Assembly: GCA_964526475.1 (NCBI GenBank)
Contig: CAZGKF010000012.1
Coordinates: forward strand, 1-64,000
Length of the DNA stretch: 64,000 bases
Origin: CAYVTV01 sp964526475
Lineage (GTDB): Bacteria > Bacteroidota > Bacteroidia > Bacteroidales > GCA-2748055
Direction: 5' to 3'
Shown here: positions 34,768-43,658 of the stretch, one piece after another
How positions within the stretch are numbered: the stretch's first letter is position 1
How the letters are laid out: each line of letters begins with the position of its first letter
The notes under the pieces: model-generated
The model's database searches: none
Told to the model about the DNA's origin: nothing
The model's input: only the letters and a program-made list of their open reading frames with translations
Program-made: the position numbers and the translations under genes

Positions 34768-36210
34768 ATGAACGTAGCTGTTATTGGTGCCGGACCAGCA
34801 GGTATCACTGCCGGATATCAATTATCGAAAGAAATTGGAAAGGGAATTATCTCAAATGTAGATATTTATGAAATTTCCGGCAGCGCCGGGGGATTGGCCA
34901 AATCAATGATGATCTGGAATCAGAAAGTTGACCTGGGTCCCCACCGTTTTTTCAGTCACGACCCGAAAGTAAACAGTCTATGGCTTGAAGTTGTCGGAGA
35001 TAAATACGACATTGTTAATCGCCAGACACGAATATATTACAATAATACATTTTTTGATTATCCGATAAAACCTTTTAATGCCCTGAAAGGCCTTGGCTTT
35101 TTAGAAGCTATACATTGTATTGCAAGCTATGCATTTCAGAGAATATTCCCCGCAAAAAATGAAGACAACTTTGAATCATGGGTAAGCAACCGTTTTGGAA
35201 AGCGTCTTTATAATATTTTTTTTAAAACATACAGTGAAAAGCTCTGGGGAATTAAATGCACGGAACTGGACTCAGATTTTGCATCTCAAAGAATAAAAAA
35301 ACTTTCCCTCTATGAGGCAATAAAGAATGCTATAAGGGGAGGACAAAACAAGCAGCACAAAACATTGGTGGAGCAATTCGCATATCCACTGGGAGGAACA
35401 GGATCCGTTTACGAGACTATGGCAGAAAAAATTAAGACAAATGGTGGAAATATTTTTTTTAATACTCCTGTTGAAAAAGTAATTACTTCGGGAAGGAAAA
35501 TAAAAGGGCTGGAACTTACCAGCGGCATTTTTAAAGAATACGATCATGTGATCTCTTCTATGCCTTTATCACTTCTTGTAACGCGTTTACCGGAGACACC
35601 ATATAACATAAAAGAACTCGCCAATAAACTCAGATTCAGAAATACGGTTCTTATATATCTCCTGATAAACAAGGATTCCCTTTTCCCTGACCAATGGCTA
35701 TATATTCATTCCGGGGAACTGAAGATGGGAAGGATATCCAACTTCCGGAACTGGGTTCCTGAGTTATATGGGAGTGAAAAAAACACCATATTATGTCTTG
35801 AATACTGGTTTAACTTTGAAGATCCGGAATGGCAGTATGAGGATGATAAACTGATTAATATGGGTAAGGAAGAAATCATCAGAACAGGCATTATAAGTGA
35901 TGGCGAAATACTAGACGGTTCTGTGGTCAGGCTTCCCAGGTGTTATCCGGTTTATTTCAGGAAATATAAGGAAATAATAAGACCCGTGCAGGAATACCTT
36001 CAAAGTATTGAAAACTTACAGGCTATTGGAAGGTACGGTTCATATAAGTATAATAACCAGGACCATAGTATTCTAATGGGTATAATGGCAGCAGATAATA
36101 TTACTGAAGGCAGGAATAATAATTTATGGAGTATCAATACTGATTATGAAGTTTACCAGGAAACAAGCATTATTACAAAAACAGGACTGGTTAATATGCC
36201 GTTCAATTGA
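34768..36210 (+). CDS. FAD-dependent protoporphyrinogen-oxidase/UGM-like oxidoreductase
   Basis: A 480-aa flavoprotein. The Rossmann motif VIGAGPAGITAGY is at residues 5-17, followed by EISGSAGGLAKS and DLGPHRFFSHD, the pattern of amine-oxidase-fold proteins associated with glycan loci and related to UDP-galactopyranose mutase. The C-terminal FAD-binding block is YGSYKYNNQDHSILMG. It follows the GT39-like gene by 46 bp, so both may act on the same lipid-linked sugar. It differs from the homologue at 15448-16788. Reaction unknown. Confidence 0.82.
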   Translation: MNVAVIGAGPAGITAGYQLSKEIGKGIISNVDIYEISGSAGGLAKSMMIWNQKVDLGPHRFFSHDPKVNSLWLEVVGDKYDIVNRQTRIYYNNTFFDYPIKPFNALKGLGFLEAIHCIASYAFQRIFPAKNEDNFESWVSNRFGKRLYNIFFKTYSEKLWGIKCTELDSDFASQRIKKLSLYEAIKNAIRGGQNKQHKTLVEQFAYPLGGTGSVYETMAEKIKTNGGNIFFNTPVEKVITSGRKIKGLELTSGIFKEYDHVISSMPLSLLVTRLPETPYNIKELANKLRFRNTVLIYLLINKDSLFPDQWLYIHSGELKMGRISNFRNWVPELYGSEKNTILCLEYWFNFEDPEWQYEDDKLINMGKEEIIRTGIISDGEILDGSVVRLPRCYPVYFRKYKEIIRPVQEYLQSIENLQAIGRYGSYKYNNQDHSILMGIMAADNITEGRNNNLWSINTDYEVYQETSIITKTGLVNMPFN

Positions 36211-36211
36211 T

Positions 36212-36219
36212 TATATTTG
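36212..36219 (+). promoter_or_regulatory. Candidate -7 element for the PASTA-T9SS-rluD operon
   Basis: TATATTTG matches TAnnTTTG directly after the stop of the FAD oxidoreductase gene and 25 bp before the PASTA gene start. No clear -33 is seen. Confidence 0.4.
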
Positions 36220-36244
36220 CTTTGGATAATCTAATCGCATTACC

Positions 36245-37090
36245 ATGGATTTTTTTAAATTCCTTTTTTCCAGGATTTTTTTTAAAAGCCTGCTGCTCGC
36301 AGTTTTAATTTTCGCTGTAATAATCATATCCAGTCTTATTTGGTTGAGAATATATACTCACCACGCTCAATCACTTACAGTTCCTGATTTTACCGGTTTA
36401 TATCCTGATGAAGTAAATATTGTTGCAAGTTCAAAAAACCTCCGTATAGAAGTGGCTGATTCGAGTTTTTCGGACGATCTTCCAAAAGGCACTGTTATCC
36501 GTCAAAATCCTTTACCGGGATCAAAGGTTAAGGAAAACAGAAGAATTTATCTGACAATGAATGCTATAAATCCGGAAATGGTAATAATGCCGAATGTAAC
36601 TGGTGTTTCCCTGAGGCAGGCAAAGGCTATACTGGAAACACACGGATTATTTGTAGGCAAAATATCATATAAACCTGATATTGCCGTTAATAATGTATTG
36701 GAACAAAAAATGAATGATACTTTGGTAACACCTGGTTATATGGTTATAAAAGGTTCACATGTTAACCTTTTGCTTGGAAAGGGACTGAGCGAGGAAAAAA
36801 CCCAGGTTCCGGATCTTACGGGAATGAATTTTGAATCCGCAAAAGGCCTGCTGATTGACCGTTATTTAAATACGGGAGCAATAATTTATGACAATACTGT
36901 AAAAACTGCTGATGACAGTATTGTTGCATTTATATGGCGACAAAGACCTGATTTTACTGAAGGAAACAAATTGAATCTGGGGGCAAATGTGGATATATGG
37001 CTTTCTACCGATTCAACCAGGCTGCCGGTTCCTGAAGAATTAAATGAAAAAGAAGTAAATGAGAAGATCAATGAGGATTTTGAGTGGTAG
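36245..37090 (+). CDS. Membrane-anchored protein with three PASTA domains
   Basis: A 281-aa protein: short cytoplasmic N-terminus, one TM segment (about 15-38), then three extracytoplasmic PASTA domains (about 44-108, VPDFTGLYPDEV; 110-178, MPNVTGVSLRQAKAIL; 184-258, VPDLTGMNFESAKGLL). PASTA domains bind peptidoglycan fragments or beta-lactams in kinases and PBPs, but here there is no enzymatic domain. The gene order PASTA protein then RluA-type synthase is common in Bacteroidota; here a T9SS cargo gene is inserted between them. A role in sensing or organising cell wall is likely. Confidence 0.87.
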   Translation: MDFFKFLFSRIFFKSLLLAVLIFAVIIISSLIWLRIYTHHAQSLTVPDFTGLYPDEVNIVASSKNLRIEVADSSFSDDLPKGTVIRQNPLPGSKVKENRRIYLTMNAINPEMVIMPNVTGVSLRQAKAILETHGLFVGKISYKPDIAVNNVLEQKMNDTLVTPGYMVIKGSHVNLLLGKGLSEEKTQVPDLTGMNFESAKGLLIDRYLNTGAIIYDNTVKTADDSIVAFIWRQRPDFTEGNKLNLGANVDIWLSTDSTRLPVPEELNEKEVNEKINEDFEW

Positions 37091-38924
37091 TGTATTTTTT
37101 TTCTTTTCTTACATTACTTGCTTAAATGGTCAGGAAATAGTAACAGGCCTAAACGGGAATGCTGTTGCCAAAGATTATTACTATACCCGTGGCGCAGATA
37201 AAAAAGACGTTTCAACTGATACCCTCGAATTACCTTTTATTGATGACTTTTCATCATCTTTTATTGAACCGGACATTCGGCTGTGGGCAGATAATCATGC
37301 ATTCATTAATTCCAGATATCCTGTTTCTCCAATAACTGTTGGAGTTGCCACACTTGATGCTCTTGACTTTGATGGTTCTCATTATCCTAATGCTTCTGAA
37401 TTACCTTACGAAGCCGACAGGCTTACATCGCGGCCAATAAATCTTGCTTATCTGCCTTCTGATAATATATGGATGAGTTTTTTCTATCAACCTCAGGGCC
37501 TGGCAGAAAAACCTGATGAAAAGGATTCCTTATTACTGGATTTCTACTCGCCTGAAAATGAAACCTGGGAAAATGTATGGGCAATCGAAGGACATGCACT
37601 TAAACCTTTCGAACGCATAATGATACATATCAGTGAAGAACGCTTTCTTAAAAAGGGATTTCGTTTTCGTTTCAGGAATTTTGCAAGCCTCCCGGGAAAT
37701 GATTTTGCCGATATGCGTGCAAACGTTGATCACTGGCATATCGATTATATTATCCTCGACAAAAACCGAAGCTCCTCCGATACTGTTCTCAGGGATGTTG
37801 CATTTACCAAATCCATACAAACTATTCTAATCGACTATGAATCAATACCATGGTCGCATTTTCAACAGGCCTATTTCACTCAAAGAAAACCCACTGTTGA
37901 TGTAACATATTTTAACCACGATTCCATTACAAGGAATGTTACCCGAACACTGGAAATAACGGATAGATTTACCGGTTACAAGTATAATACAACACCTACG
38001 GCAAATGACATCTTATCAGGGGAAAGTATTTTGTATAAATATCCTTACGACTATCCATTTGATTTCTCCACTGGTGATTCAGCTGAATACGAACTGAATA
38101 CTGTTTTAAGAACCGACGTTTTCGATTATAAACCAAATGATACTCTCAGGTATATTCAAAAATTTTATAATTATTATGCACTGGATGACGGAACACCTGA
38201 GGCAGGATACGGTTTAAGAGGGGAAGGGATGAAAAATGCATCATTTGCATTGAAATTTAATACATTTCGTCAGGACAGTCTCAGGGCCATCGACATATAC
38301 TTCAACCAGGTCCCCGATAGCGGAAACCTTAGATATTATTTCAATCTAAGTGTATGGGGGAATAACAAAGGTAAACCGGGAATTTTGCAATACTCCCAGA
38401 CGGATAATCACCCTGTTTATACAGGATCATTTACAGATTTTCACCGGTATTATCTTAATACCCCTGTTCTTGTCCAGGACACTTTTTTTATAGGATGGAC
38501 ACAGACTGTTGACAAATTTATAAACCTGGGATTAGATCTGAACAGAATAAATACAAACAGAATGTTCTATTTAAACGGAGGTACCTGGAATACTTCCGAG
38601 ATTCCCGGAACGGTAATGATAAGGCCCGTAGTGAGTATGACAGATCTGGCTTTAACTTCCCCACACTTTGCTTCACCCGCTGAACTCAAAATATACCCTA
38701 ATCCGGCATCAGCTTATCTGTATATTGAACTGAAATCAAATTCAGATTTTTCCGGGTATTATGTTAATATAATCGATATTTATGGAAGAACACTCCTTTA
38801 TGAAAGATGGGAGGAAAATAGCCCTGTGAATATTCAGGGACTTAAAGGCGGATTATATTTTGTGAAAATGGAAAATACTGAAAAAAGAGTTCTTAGCATT
38901 CAAAAGCTGATTATTCACAGATAA
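37059..38924 (+). CDS. Secreted protein with type IX secretion sorting domain
   Basis: A 621-aa exported protein. A signal peptide (1-24, ending CLNGQ) is followed by a large beta-rich region without a recognised domain (about 30-535). The C-terminal domain (about 545-621: LKIYPNPASAYLYIEL, IIDIYGRTLL, LKGGLYFVKM) is a type A T9SS sorting signal, directing secretion and usually cell-surface attachment. The start overlaps the end of the PASTA gene by 32 bp; a second in-frame ATG at 37071 (MRILSG) is equally good. It is direct evidence that the organism has a type IX secretion system. Function of the cargo is unknown. Confidence 0.87.
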   Translation: MRRSMRILSGSVFFFFSYITCLNGQEIVTGLNGNAVAKDYYYTRGADKKDVSTDTLELPFIDDFSSSFIEPDIRLWADNHAFINSRYPVSPITVGVATLDALDFDGSHYPNASELPYEADRLTSRPINLAYLPSDNIWMSFFYQPQGLAEKPDEKDSLLLDFYSPENETWENVWAIEGHALKPFERIMIHISEERFLKKGFRFRFRNFASLPGNDFADMRANVDHWHIDYIILDKNRSSSDTVLRDVAFTKSIQTILIDYESIPWSHFQQAYFTQRKPTVDVTYFNHDSITRNVTRTLEITDRFTGYKYNTTPTANDILSGESILYKYPYDYPFDFSTGDSAEYELNTVLRTDVFDYKPNDTLRYIQKFYNYYALDDGTPEAGYGLRGEGMKNASFALKFNTFRQDSLRAIDIYFNQVPDSGNLRYYFNLSVWGNNKGKPGILQYSQTDNHPVYTGSFTDFHRYYLNTPVLVQDTFFIGWTQTVDKFINLGLDLNRINTNRMFYLNGGTWNTSEIPGTVMIRPVVSMTDLALTSPHFASPAELKIYPNPASAYLYIELKSNSDFSGYYVNIIDIYGRTLLYERWEENSPVNIQGLKGGLYFVKMENTEKRVLSIQKLIIHR

Positions 38925-38938
38925 TATTACAAAACGGG

Positions 38939-39970
38939 ATGTTAAAAGATACTGATGAAAATACCGAATTATATGAACATTTCCGTTTTGAAGCAGATAA
39001 GGGTCAGGGATTACTCAGAATTGACAAATTTCTATCTAACCGTCTTGAAAATAAATCGCGTTCACGTATTCAGGCTGCAGCCGATGCAGGGAATATTCTT
39101 GTAAACAACAAAGCTGTTAAGTCGAATTACAGAGTAAAACCCGGGGATATTATAAGCATAGTTCTTCCGGATCCTCCGCGTGAGATCGAATTGATCCCGG
39201 AAAATATTCCCCTGGATATCGTATTTGAAGACAATGACCTTATTATCGTAAATAAAAAACCCGGTATGGTTGTTCATCCTGGAGTCGGTAATTATTCCGG
39301 CACCCTGGTAAATGCACTTATGTTTCACCTTAAGGAAAATCCATTTTTCCATGATGGTGATATGCGCCCGGGCCTGGTTCACCGCATTGATAAAGAAACA
39401 TCCGGATTACTGGTTGTGGCAAAAAACGAAATGTCCATGTACAAGCTGGCAAAGCAGTTCTATGAAAAAACCAGCAAAAGAACATATGTCGCATTAGTTT
39501 GGGGCAATATGGAAAATGATAATGGTATAATTGAGGGTAATATTGGCCGAAATCCAAAAGACAGGAAAAAGATGTATGTTTTTCCCGGCGGGAATAATGG
39601 GAAACCAGCTATCACCCACTATCGCGTTCTGGAAAAATTTGAATATGTTAACCTTGTAGAATGCCGGCTGGAGACGGGAAGAACTCATCAGATAAGGGTT
39701 CATTTTCAATATATCAGTCATCCCCTTTTCAATGACAGTGAATATGGCGGAAATAAGATACTGAGAGGAACAACTTTTACAAAATACAGGCAGTTCATTG
39801 AGAATTGTTTTAAAATACTTCCCCGGCAGGCTTTGCATGCCAAATCACTTGGATTTATTCACCCTTCAACGAATATTGAAATGCTTTTCGATAGCGAAAT
39901 ACCTGACGATATGATGCAGGTTATTGAGAAATGGAGAAGATATATCTCGGGAAGAGATACTCTTGAATAA
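38939..39970 (+). CDS. RluA-family 23S rRNA pseudouridine synthase (RluD-like)
   Basis: A 343-aa enzyme that isomerises uridine to pseudouridine in RNA. An S4 RNA-binding domain (about 24-75, LLRIDKFLSNRL) precedes the catalytic domain, with the catalytic Asp151 in HRIDKETSGLL and later ETGRTHQIRVHF and ALHAKSLGFIHP. Domain layout and length fit RluD, which modifies helix 69 of 23S rRNA; RluC-like alternatives cannot be excluded. It lies 14 bp after the T9SS protein gene in the same operon. Confidence 0.9.
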   Translation: MLKDTDENTELYEHFRFEADKGQGLLRIDKFLSNRLENKSRSRIQAAADAGNILVNNKAVKSNYRVKPGDIISIVLPDPPREIELIPENIPLDIVFEDNDLIIVNKKPGMVVHPGVGNYSGTLVNALMFHLKENPFFHDGDMRPGLVHRIDKETSGLLVVAKNEMSMYKLAKQFYEKTSKRTYVALVWGNMENDNGIIEGNIGRNPKDRKKMYVFPGGNNGKPAITHYRVLEKFEYVNLVECRLETGRTHQIRVHFQYISHPLFNDSEYGGNKILRGTTFTKYRQFIENCFKILPRQALHAKSLGFIHPSTNIEMLFDSEIPDDMMQVIEKWRRYISGRDTLE

Positions 39971-40005
39971 AAGAGCGTATCATTTGCTATCTAATATTAA
40001 TAAGC

Positions 40006-40036
40006 TTTGACTACTATCCAATTTATGTTATTTTTG
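40006..40036 (+). promoter_or_regulatory. Bacteroidota-type promoter for the DUF3267 gene
   Basis: TTTG at 40006-40009, exactly 19 bases, then TATTTTTG at 40029-40036. Fits TTTG-N19-TAnnTTTG fully, with a leader of about 20 nt to the ATG at 40063. Confidence 0.7.
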
Positions 40037-40062
40037 CAGGTTTATTATTTTATCATAAATAA

Positions 40063-40725
40063 ATGGATTACAGTATCGATGACCTGAAAGATGAAAAAAG
40101 ATTCAAATTAGTTAAAGTGTTGAAATATGAAAAAATTGCTGAGTTCGTCTTCGAAAACATAAAAAAGCCTAATATTGCGTCAAGGCTTTATTTCATCTTT
40201 AACCTTTTTTTATTGGCTCTTATTTTTGGGTTTACAGTGGCTGGTTTCAGAAATGACATTTTTCGTTTTGGAGAATTCATAGTTTCATTCTTCTGGGGTC
40301 TTTTTGCGGGAAGCATATTTGTAATCCCCCTGCATGAATTAATGCACGGCCTTGCATATAAAATTAAAGGAGCCCCCAGGATCCATTTCGGCGCTGATCT
40401 TCGCCAGGCTATCTTTTATGTAGCAGCCGACAAATTTGTAGTTGGGAAAAATAAATTCCTTTTTGTTGCTCTTGCCCCATTTATAACTATAAATAGTGCT
40501 GCTGTTGTACTTTTACAATTTGCATCTCCCCTTCAGCTAATTCTGATACTCTTCTTTCTCCTCTTTCATAACATTATGTGTATTGGAGATTTTGCCATGA
40601 TCAGCTTTTTCCTTGATAATAAAGGAAAAGAATTATACACTTTTGACGACCATCATGAAAAAACTTCATATTTATATGAGAGAATACAACAAGGTGATGG
40701 TAACAGCATCATTACAAGGCAGTAA
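40063..40725 (+). CDS. DUF3267 membrane protein, putative zinc metalloprotease
   Basis: A 220-aa protein with four or five predicted TM segments (about 40-62, 72-90, 138-158, 160-185). HELMH at 91-95 is an HExxH zinc motif lying at the end of a TM segment, and CIGDF near 186 supplies a candidate third ligand, the arrangement of site-2-type intramembrane proteases and the DUF3267 family. Actual proteolysis is not demonstrated for most members. It has its own promoter and no operon partner. Confidence 0.82.
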   Translation: MDYSIDDLKDEKRFKLVKVLKYEKIAEFVFENIKKPNIASRLYFIFNLFLLALIFGFTVAGFRNDIFRFGEFIVSFFWGLFAGSIFVIPLHELMHGLAYKIKGAPRIHFGADLRQAIFYVAADKFVVGKNKFLFVALAPFITINSAAVVLLQFASPLQLILILFFLLFHNIMCIGDFAMISFFLDNKGKELYTFDDHHEKTSYLYERIQQGDGNSIITRQ

Positions 40726-41029
40726 GAGTAAGCTTATCAGAGCAAAGGGTTAATAGTGACCAGGTTCTATTTCATATCGTAGTCAATAGTATTCGGTAAT
40801 CGGTATTCGGTAATCAGTGTGTCAATGCCTAAATCAGAATTGGATCCAAACAAATACCGAATACACTTCACTATGAACTGCGTTTAGTTAATGTTGATAC
40901 TCTGGAGACGTACTTTTCAATTTTTGTCCCGCTGATCACGCTGATGTACGCAGAGGAGTGAACACAGTTGGATTCTTTTTGTTTTTCAGGGTTCAACGCT
41001 GTCAGGAACAACAACTATTATTTAAAGTA
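40726..41029. repeat. Repeat-filled convergent intergenic region
   Basis: 304 bp without genes between the DUF3267 and DUF2141 genes. It holds a direct repeat of GTATTCGGTAATCG (40789-40816), whose first 21 bp also occur inverted at 13416-13436, an inverted fragment ACCGAATAC (40856-40864), a word CGCTGATCACGCTGATGTACGC-like near 40931-40952, and the degenerate palindromic element copy C at the right end. Confidence 0.7.
40987..41024 (-). repeat. Double-palindrome dispersed element, degenerate copy C
   Basis: Carries GGGTTCAACGCTGTCAGG followed by AACAACAACTATTAT, the inverted form of the conserved flank in copies B and D. One palindrome is decayed. It ends six bases before the stop codon of the DUF2141 gene. 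Confidence 0.7.
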
Positions 41030-41461
41030 TTAAAAATAAATCACCGATAATTCAATTATTTTTTCAGTTCTGTCAAGTTGAAAAGATGATTCCTTGAATC
41101 CCGGAGGGCCAATGCCTTTCACATTGTTGGAAACAGCATATCCTTCACGCGGCATTCCTAAAAAATTCTTGTCTAATTTCCCGTTATTGTTCCTGTCATG
41201 AATAATAGCAACTGCATATGTTCCATAAGGAATATCCCTGAAATAAAGAGTTTCTTTATCTGATGAAATCATTAATGAGACCGAAGCGATACTTTTCCTG
41301 GCATCCTCAGGAAACCCATTCTCCGTTGAAAACAAACCGGCCAATACCGCACCTTCCGAAGGGCGGATGCCGGAAACGGCAACTTCAATTGTTCCCTTCG
41401 GTTCTGTAGCGAGGGAGTTTATGTTAAATGCAATCAGCAGAAAAAAAGCAATCAGATACAT
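41030..41461 (-). CDS. DUF2141 exported protein
   Basis: A 143-aa protein with a signal peptide (1-18) and a single DUF2141 domain: GTIEVAVSGIRPSEGAVLAGLF, YGTYAVAIIHDRNNNGKLDKNFLGMPREGYAVSNN. The DxNxNGxLD stretch resembles a calcium-binding loop. The fold is expected to be an Ig-like beta sandwich in the periplasm or on the surface. Function is unknown. It lies 8 bp downstream of the S9 peptidase gene, so the two are cotranscribed. Confidence 0.85.
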   Translation of the reverse strand: MYLIAFFLLIAFNINSLATEPKGTIEVAVSGIRPSEGAVLAGLFSTENGFPEDARKSIASVSLMISSDKETLYFRDIPYGTYAVAIIHDRNNNGKLDKNFLGMPREGYAVSNNVKGIGPPGFKESSFQLDRTEKIIELSVIYF

Positions 41462-41469
41462 CCGGTTAT

Positions 41470-43596
41470 TTATTTTCGTATGTTTTCAAGTTTTAATAAA
41501 AAAGTATAGTCTCTGGCAATTTCCTTATATCTCTGATAACGTCCGGAAGCACCTCCATGTCCGGTATCCAGATTCGTATGAAGAAGCAGGATATTATTAT
41601 CAGTTTTCATATCCCTTAGTTTAGCAACCCATTTGGCAGGCTCCCAGTATTGAACCTGGGAATCATGCAAACCTGTAGTTACAAGCATATTGGGGTATCT
41701 CTGTGGTTTAATATTGTCGTAAGGTGAATATGAAAGCATATAATCATAATACTCCCTGATATTTGGATTTCCCCACTCGTCATATTCTCCGGTGGTAAGG
41801 GGAATAGTTTCATCCAGCATTGTGGTAATAACATCAACAAATGGAACTGCTGCTACAATTCCATTGTAAAGTTCCGGTTCCATATTGATAACTGCTCCCA
41901 TTAGAAGCCCTCCGGCACTACCCCCCATGGCATATAAATGTCGGGGTGAAGTATATTTTTCGCCGATAAGGAACCTTGCGCAATCATTGAAATCAGTAAA
42001 TGTATTTTTTTTCTTCAACAGTTTTCCGTCCTCATACCACTGCCGTCCGTAAAGTTGCCCCCCTCTGATATGTGCAATTGCATAAATGAAACCCCGGTCA
42101 AGAAGGCTTAATCTTACAGAGCTGAAGGAAGGATCAATAGTTATTCCATAAGAACCATATCCATATAACAAAAGTGGATTTTTACCATTTTTTCGGGTAC
42201 CTTTTTTATACACCACAGATATAGGTATCTGCGTACCATCATGAGCCGGGGCATATAAACGTTTTGTTTCATAATCTGAGGATGAAAACTTCCCGATTAC
42301 CTCCTCTTGCTTAAGCAGAACCTGTTCCCGGGTTCTCATGTTGTAATCGTATATCGAACCGGGAGTTGTAAGTGAGGTGTATCCATATCTTAACAAGTCT
42401 GTATCGAACTCTCTGTTTGTACTGGTATAGGCCAGGTAAGCCTCTTCCCCGAAATGCACAAAATGTTCCTGGCTTTTATCCCAGGGAATTATACGAAGAT
42501 CTATTAAACCGTTTTTTCTTTCAGTAACTACCAGGTATTCATTGAAAATATCAATCCCATCCAAAAAAATATCCTCACGATGCGGAATGATCTCCATCCA
42601 GTTTTCTTTACCGGGGTTTTCCACAGGAGCTTCCATAAGCCGGAAATTCTTTGCATCCAGGTTCGTGACAATATAAAACTTATCTCCATAATGATCTGCC
42701 TGGTATTCCAGTTCGCGTATCCTGGGTTGAATGACAGTAAACTCTTTATCCGGATTGTCGGCATCAAGATACCTGTATTCAGTTGTCAATGTTGAACCGC
42801 ACACAATCATTATATACCTGCGTGATTTAGTTTTATATACCGCTGCATAAAAAGTTTCATCATCTTCCTGATAAATAAGTTTATCATCTGAGGTATCCGT
42901 TCCTACAATGTGTTTATATATCTGAAACGGACGCAATGTTGACTCATCTTTTTTGGAATAAAAAACTGTTTTATTATCATTAGCCCATGTCGCTCCTCCT
43001 GTTGTCATAGGAATTACATCCGTGAGGATCCGGTTGTTTTTAAGCTCTTTGAAATATATCGTATAATTCCTTCTTCCTGTTGTGTCTGCTCCATAAGCAA
43101 TCATTTCATTGTCAGCACTTACAGCAATCCCTCCAATATGAAAATACGAGTAACTTTCTGCAAGATCATTAACATTGAGAAGTATTTCTTCTTCCGCCTC
43201 CAGATTTCCCTTCTTTCTGCAATATACCGGATATTCCTTACCCTCTTCGAATCTGGTATAGTAAAAATAACCTGACTGCAAGTAAGGTACCGACATATCC
43301 GTCTGCCTGATCCGGCCAATAATTTCCTCATAAAGATCATCCTTCAGTTTACTCTGATCCGCCATCACATGATCATGGTATGCATTTTCTTCCTCAAGGT
43401 ATTTTATCACTTCCGGATTTTCACGATCGCGTAACCAGTAATAATTGTCAATACGTGTGTGACCATGAGTTGTAAGTTCAATTGGTTCTTTTTTAGCTAT
43501 GGGAGCCTTCATCATTGATTCATTTTTACATGTAACAAGGGGGAAAAATACAATAATCAATACCACTTTCAATAAACTGAAATATCTGTTGAACAT
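41470..43596 (-). CDS. S9 family peptidase, oligopeptidase B type, with lipoprotein signal
   Basis: A 708-aa prolyl-oligopeptidase-family serine peptidase. The catalytic triad is visible: Ser560 (GGSAGG), Asp645 (GLHDSQV) and His680 (DTGHGG). An N-terminal seven-bladed propeller (about 40-430) covers the active site. The overall match is to oligopeptidase B, which cleaves short peptides after Arg/Lys. The N-terminus (hydrophobic core, then LVTC with Cys23) suggests an exported lipoprotein, whereas many OpdB enzymes are cytosolic. A TATTTTTG -7 box is 38 bp upstream. Confidence 0.9.
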   Translation of the reverse strand: MFNRYFSLLKVVLIIVFFPLVTCKNESMMKAPIAKKEPIELTTHGHTRIDNYYWLRDRENPEVIKYLEEENAYHDHVMADQSKLKDDLYEEIIGRIRQTDMSVPYLQSGYFYYTRFEEGKEYPVYCRKKGNLEAEEEILLNVNDLAESYSYFHIGGIAVSADNEMIAYGADTTGRRNYTIYFKELKNNRILTDVIPMTTGGATWANDNKTVFYSKKDESTLRPFQIYKHIVGTDTSDDKLIYQEDDETFYAAVYKTKSRRYIMIVCGSTLTTEYRYLDADNPDKEFTVIQPRIRELEYQADHYGDKFYIVTNLDAKNFRLMEAPVENPGKENWMEIIPHREDIFLDGIDIFNEYLVVTERKNGLIDLRIIPWDKSQEHFVHFGEEAYLAYTSTNREFDTDLLRYGYTSLTTPGSIYDYNMRTREQVLLKQEEVIGKFSSSDYETKRLYAPAHDGTQIPISVVYKKGTRKNGKNPLLLYGYGSYGITIDPSFSSVRLSLLDRGFIYAIAHIRGGQLYGRQWYEDGKLLKKKNTFTDFNDCARFLIGEKYTSPRHLYAMGGSAGGLLMGAVINMEPELYNGIVAAVPFVDVITTMLDETIPLTTGEYDEWGNPNIREYYDYMLSYSPYDNIKPQRYPNMLVTTGLHDSQVQYWEPAKWVAKLRDMKTDNNILLLHTNLDTGHGGASGRYQRYKEIARDYTFLLKLENIRK

Positions 43597-43633
43597 TTGA
43601 TTATATGTTTATGTGCTTTTATAATTAAACTTA

Positions 43634-43641
43634 CAAAAATA
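43634..43641 (-). promoter_or_regulatory. Candidate -7 element for the S9 peptidase operon
   Basis: The minus strand reads TATTTTTG (TAnnTTTG) between the mtaB stop and the peptidase start, giving a leader of about 30 nt. No -33 match at normal spacing. Confidence 0.4.
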
Positions 43642-43658
43642 GCATTTTATCTGCAGTT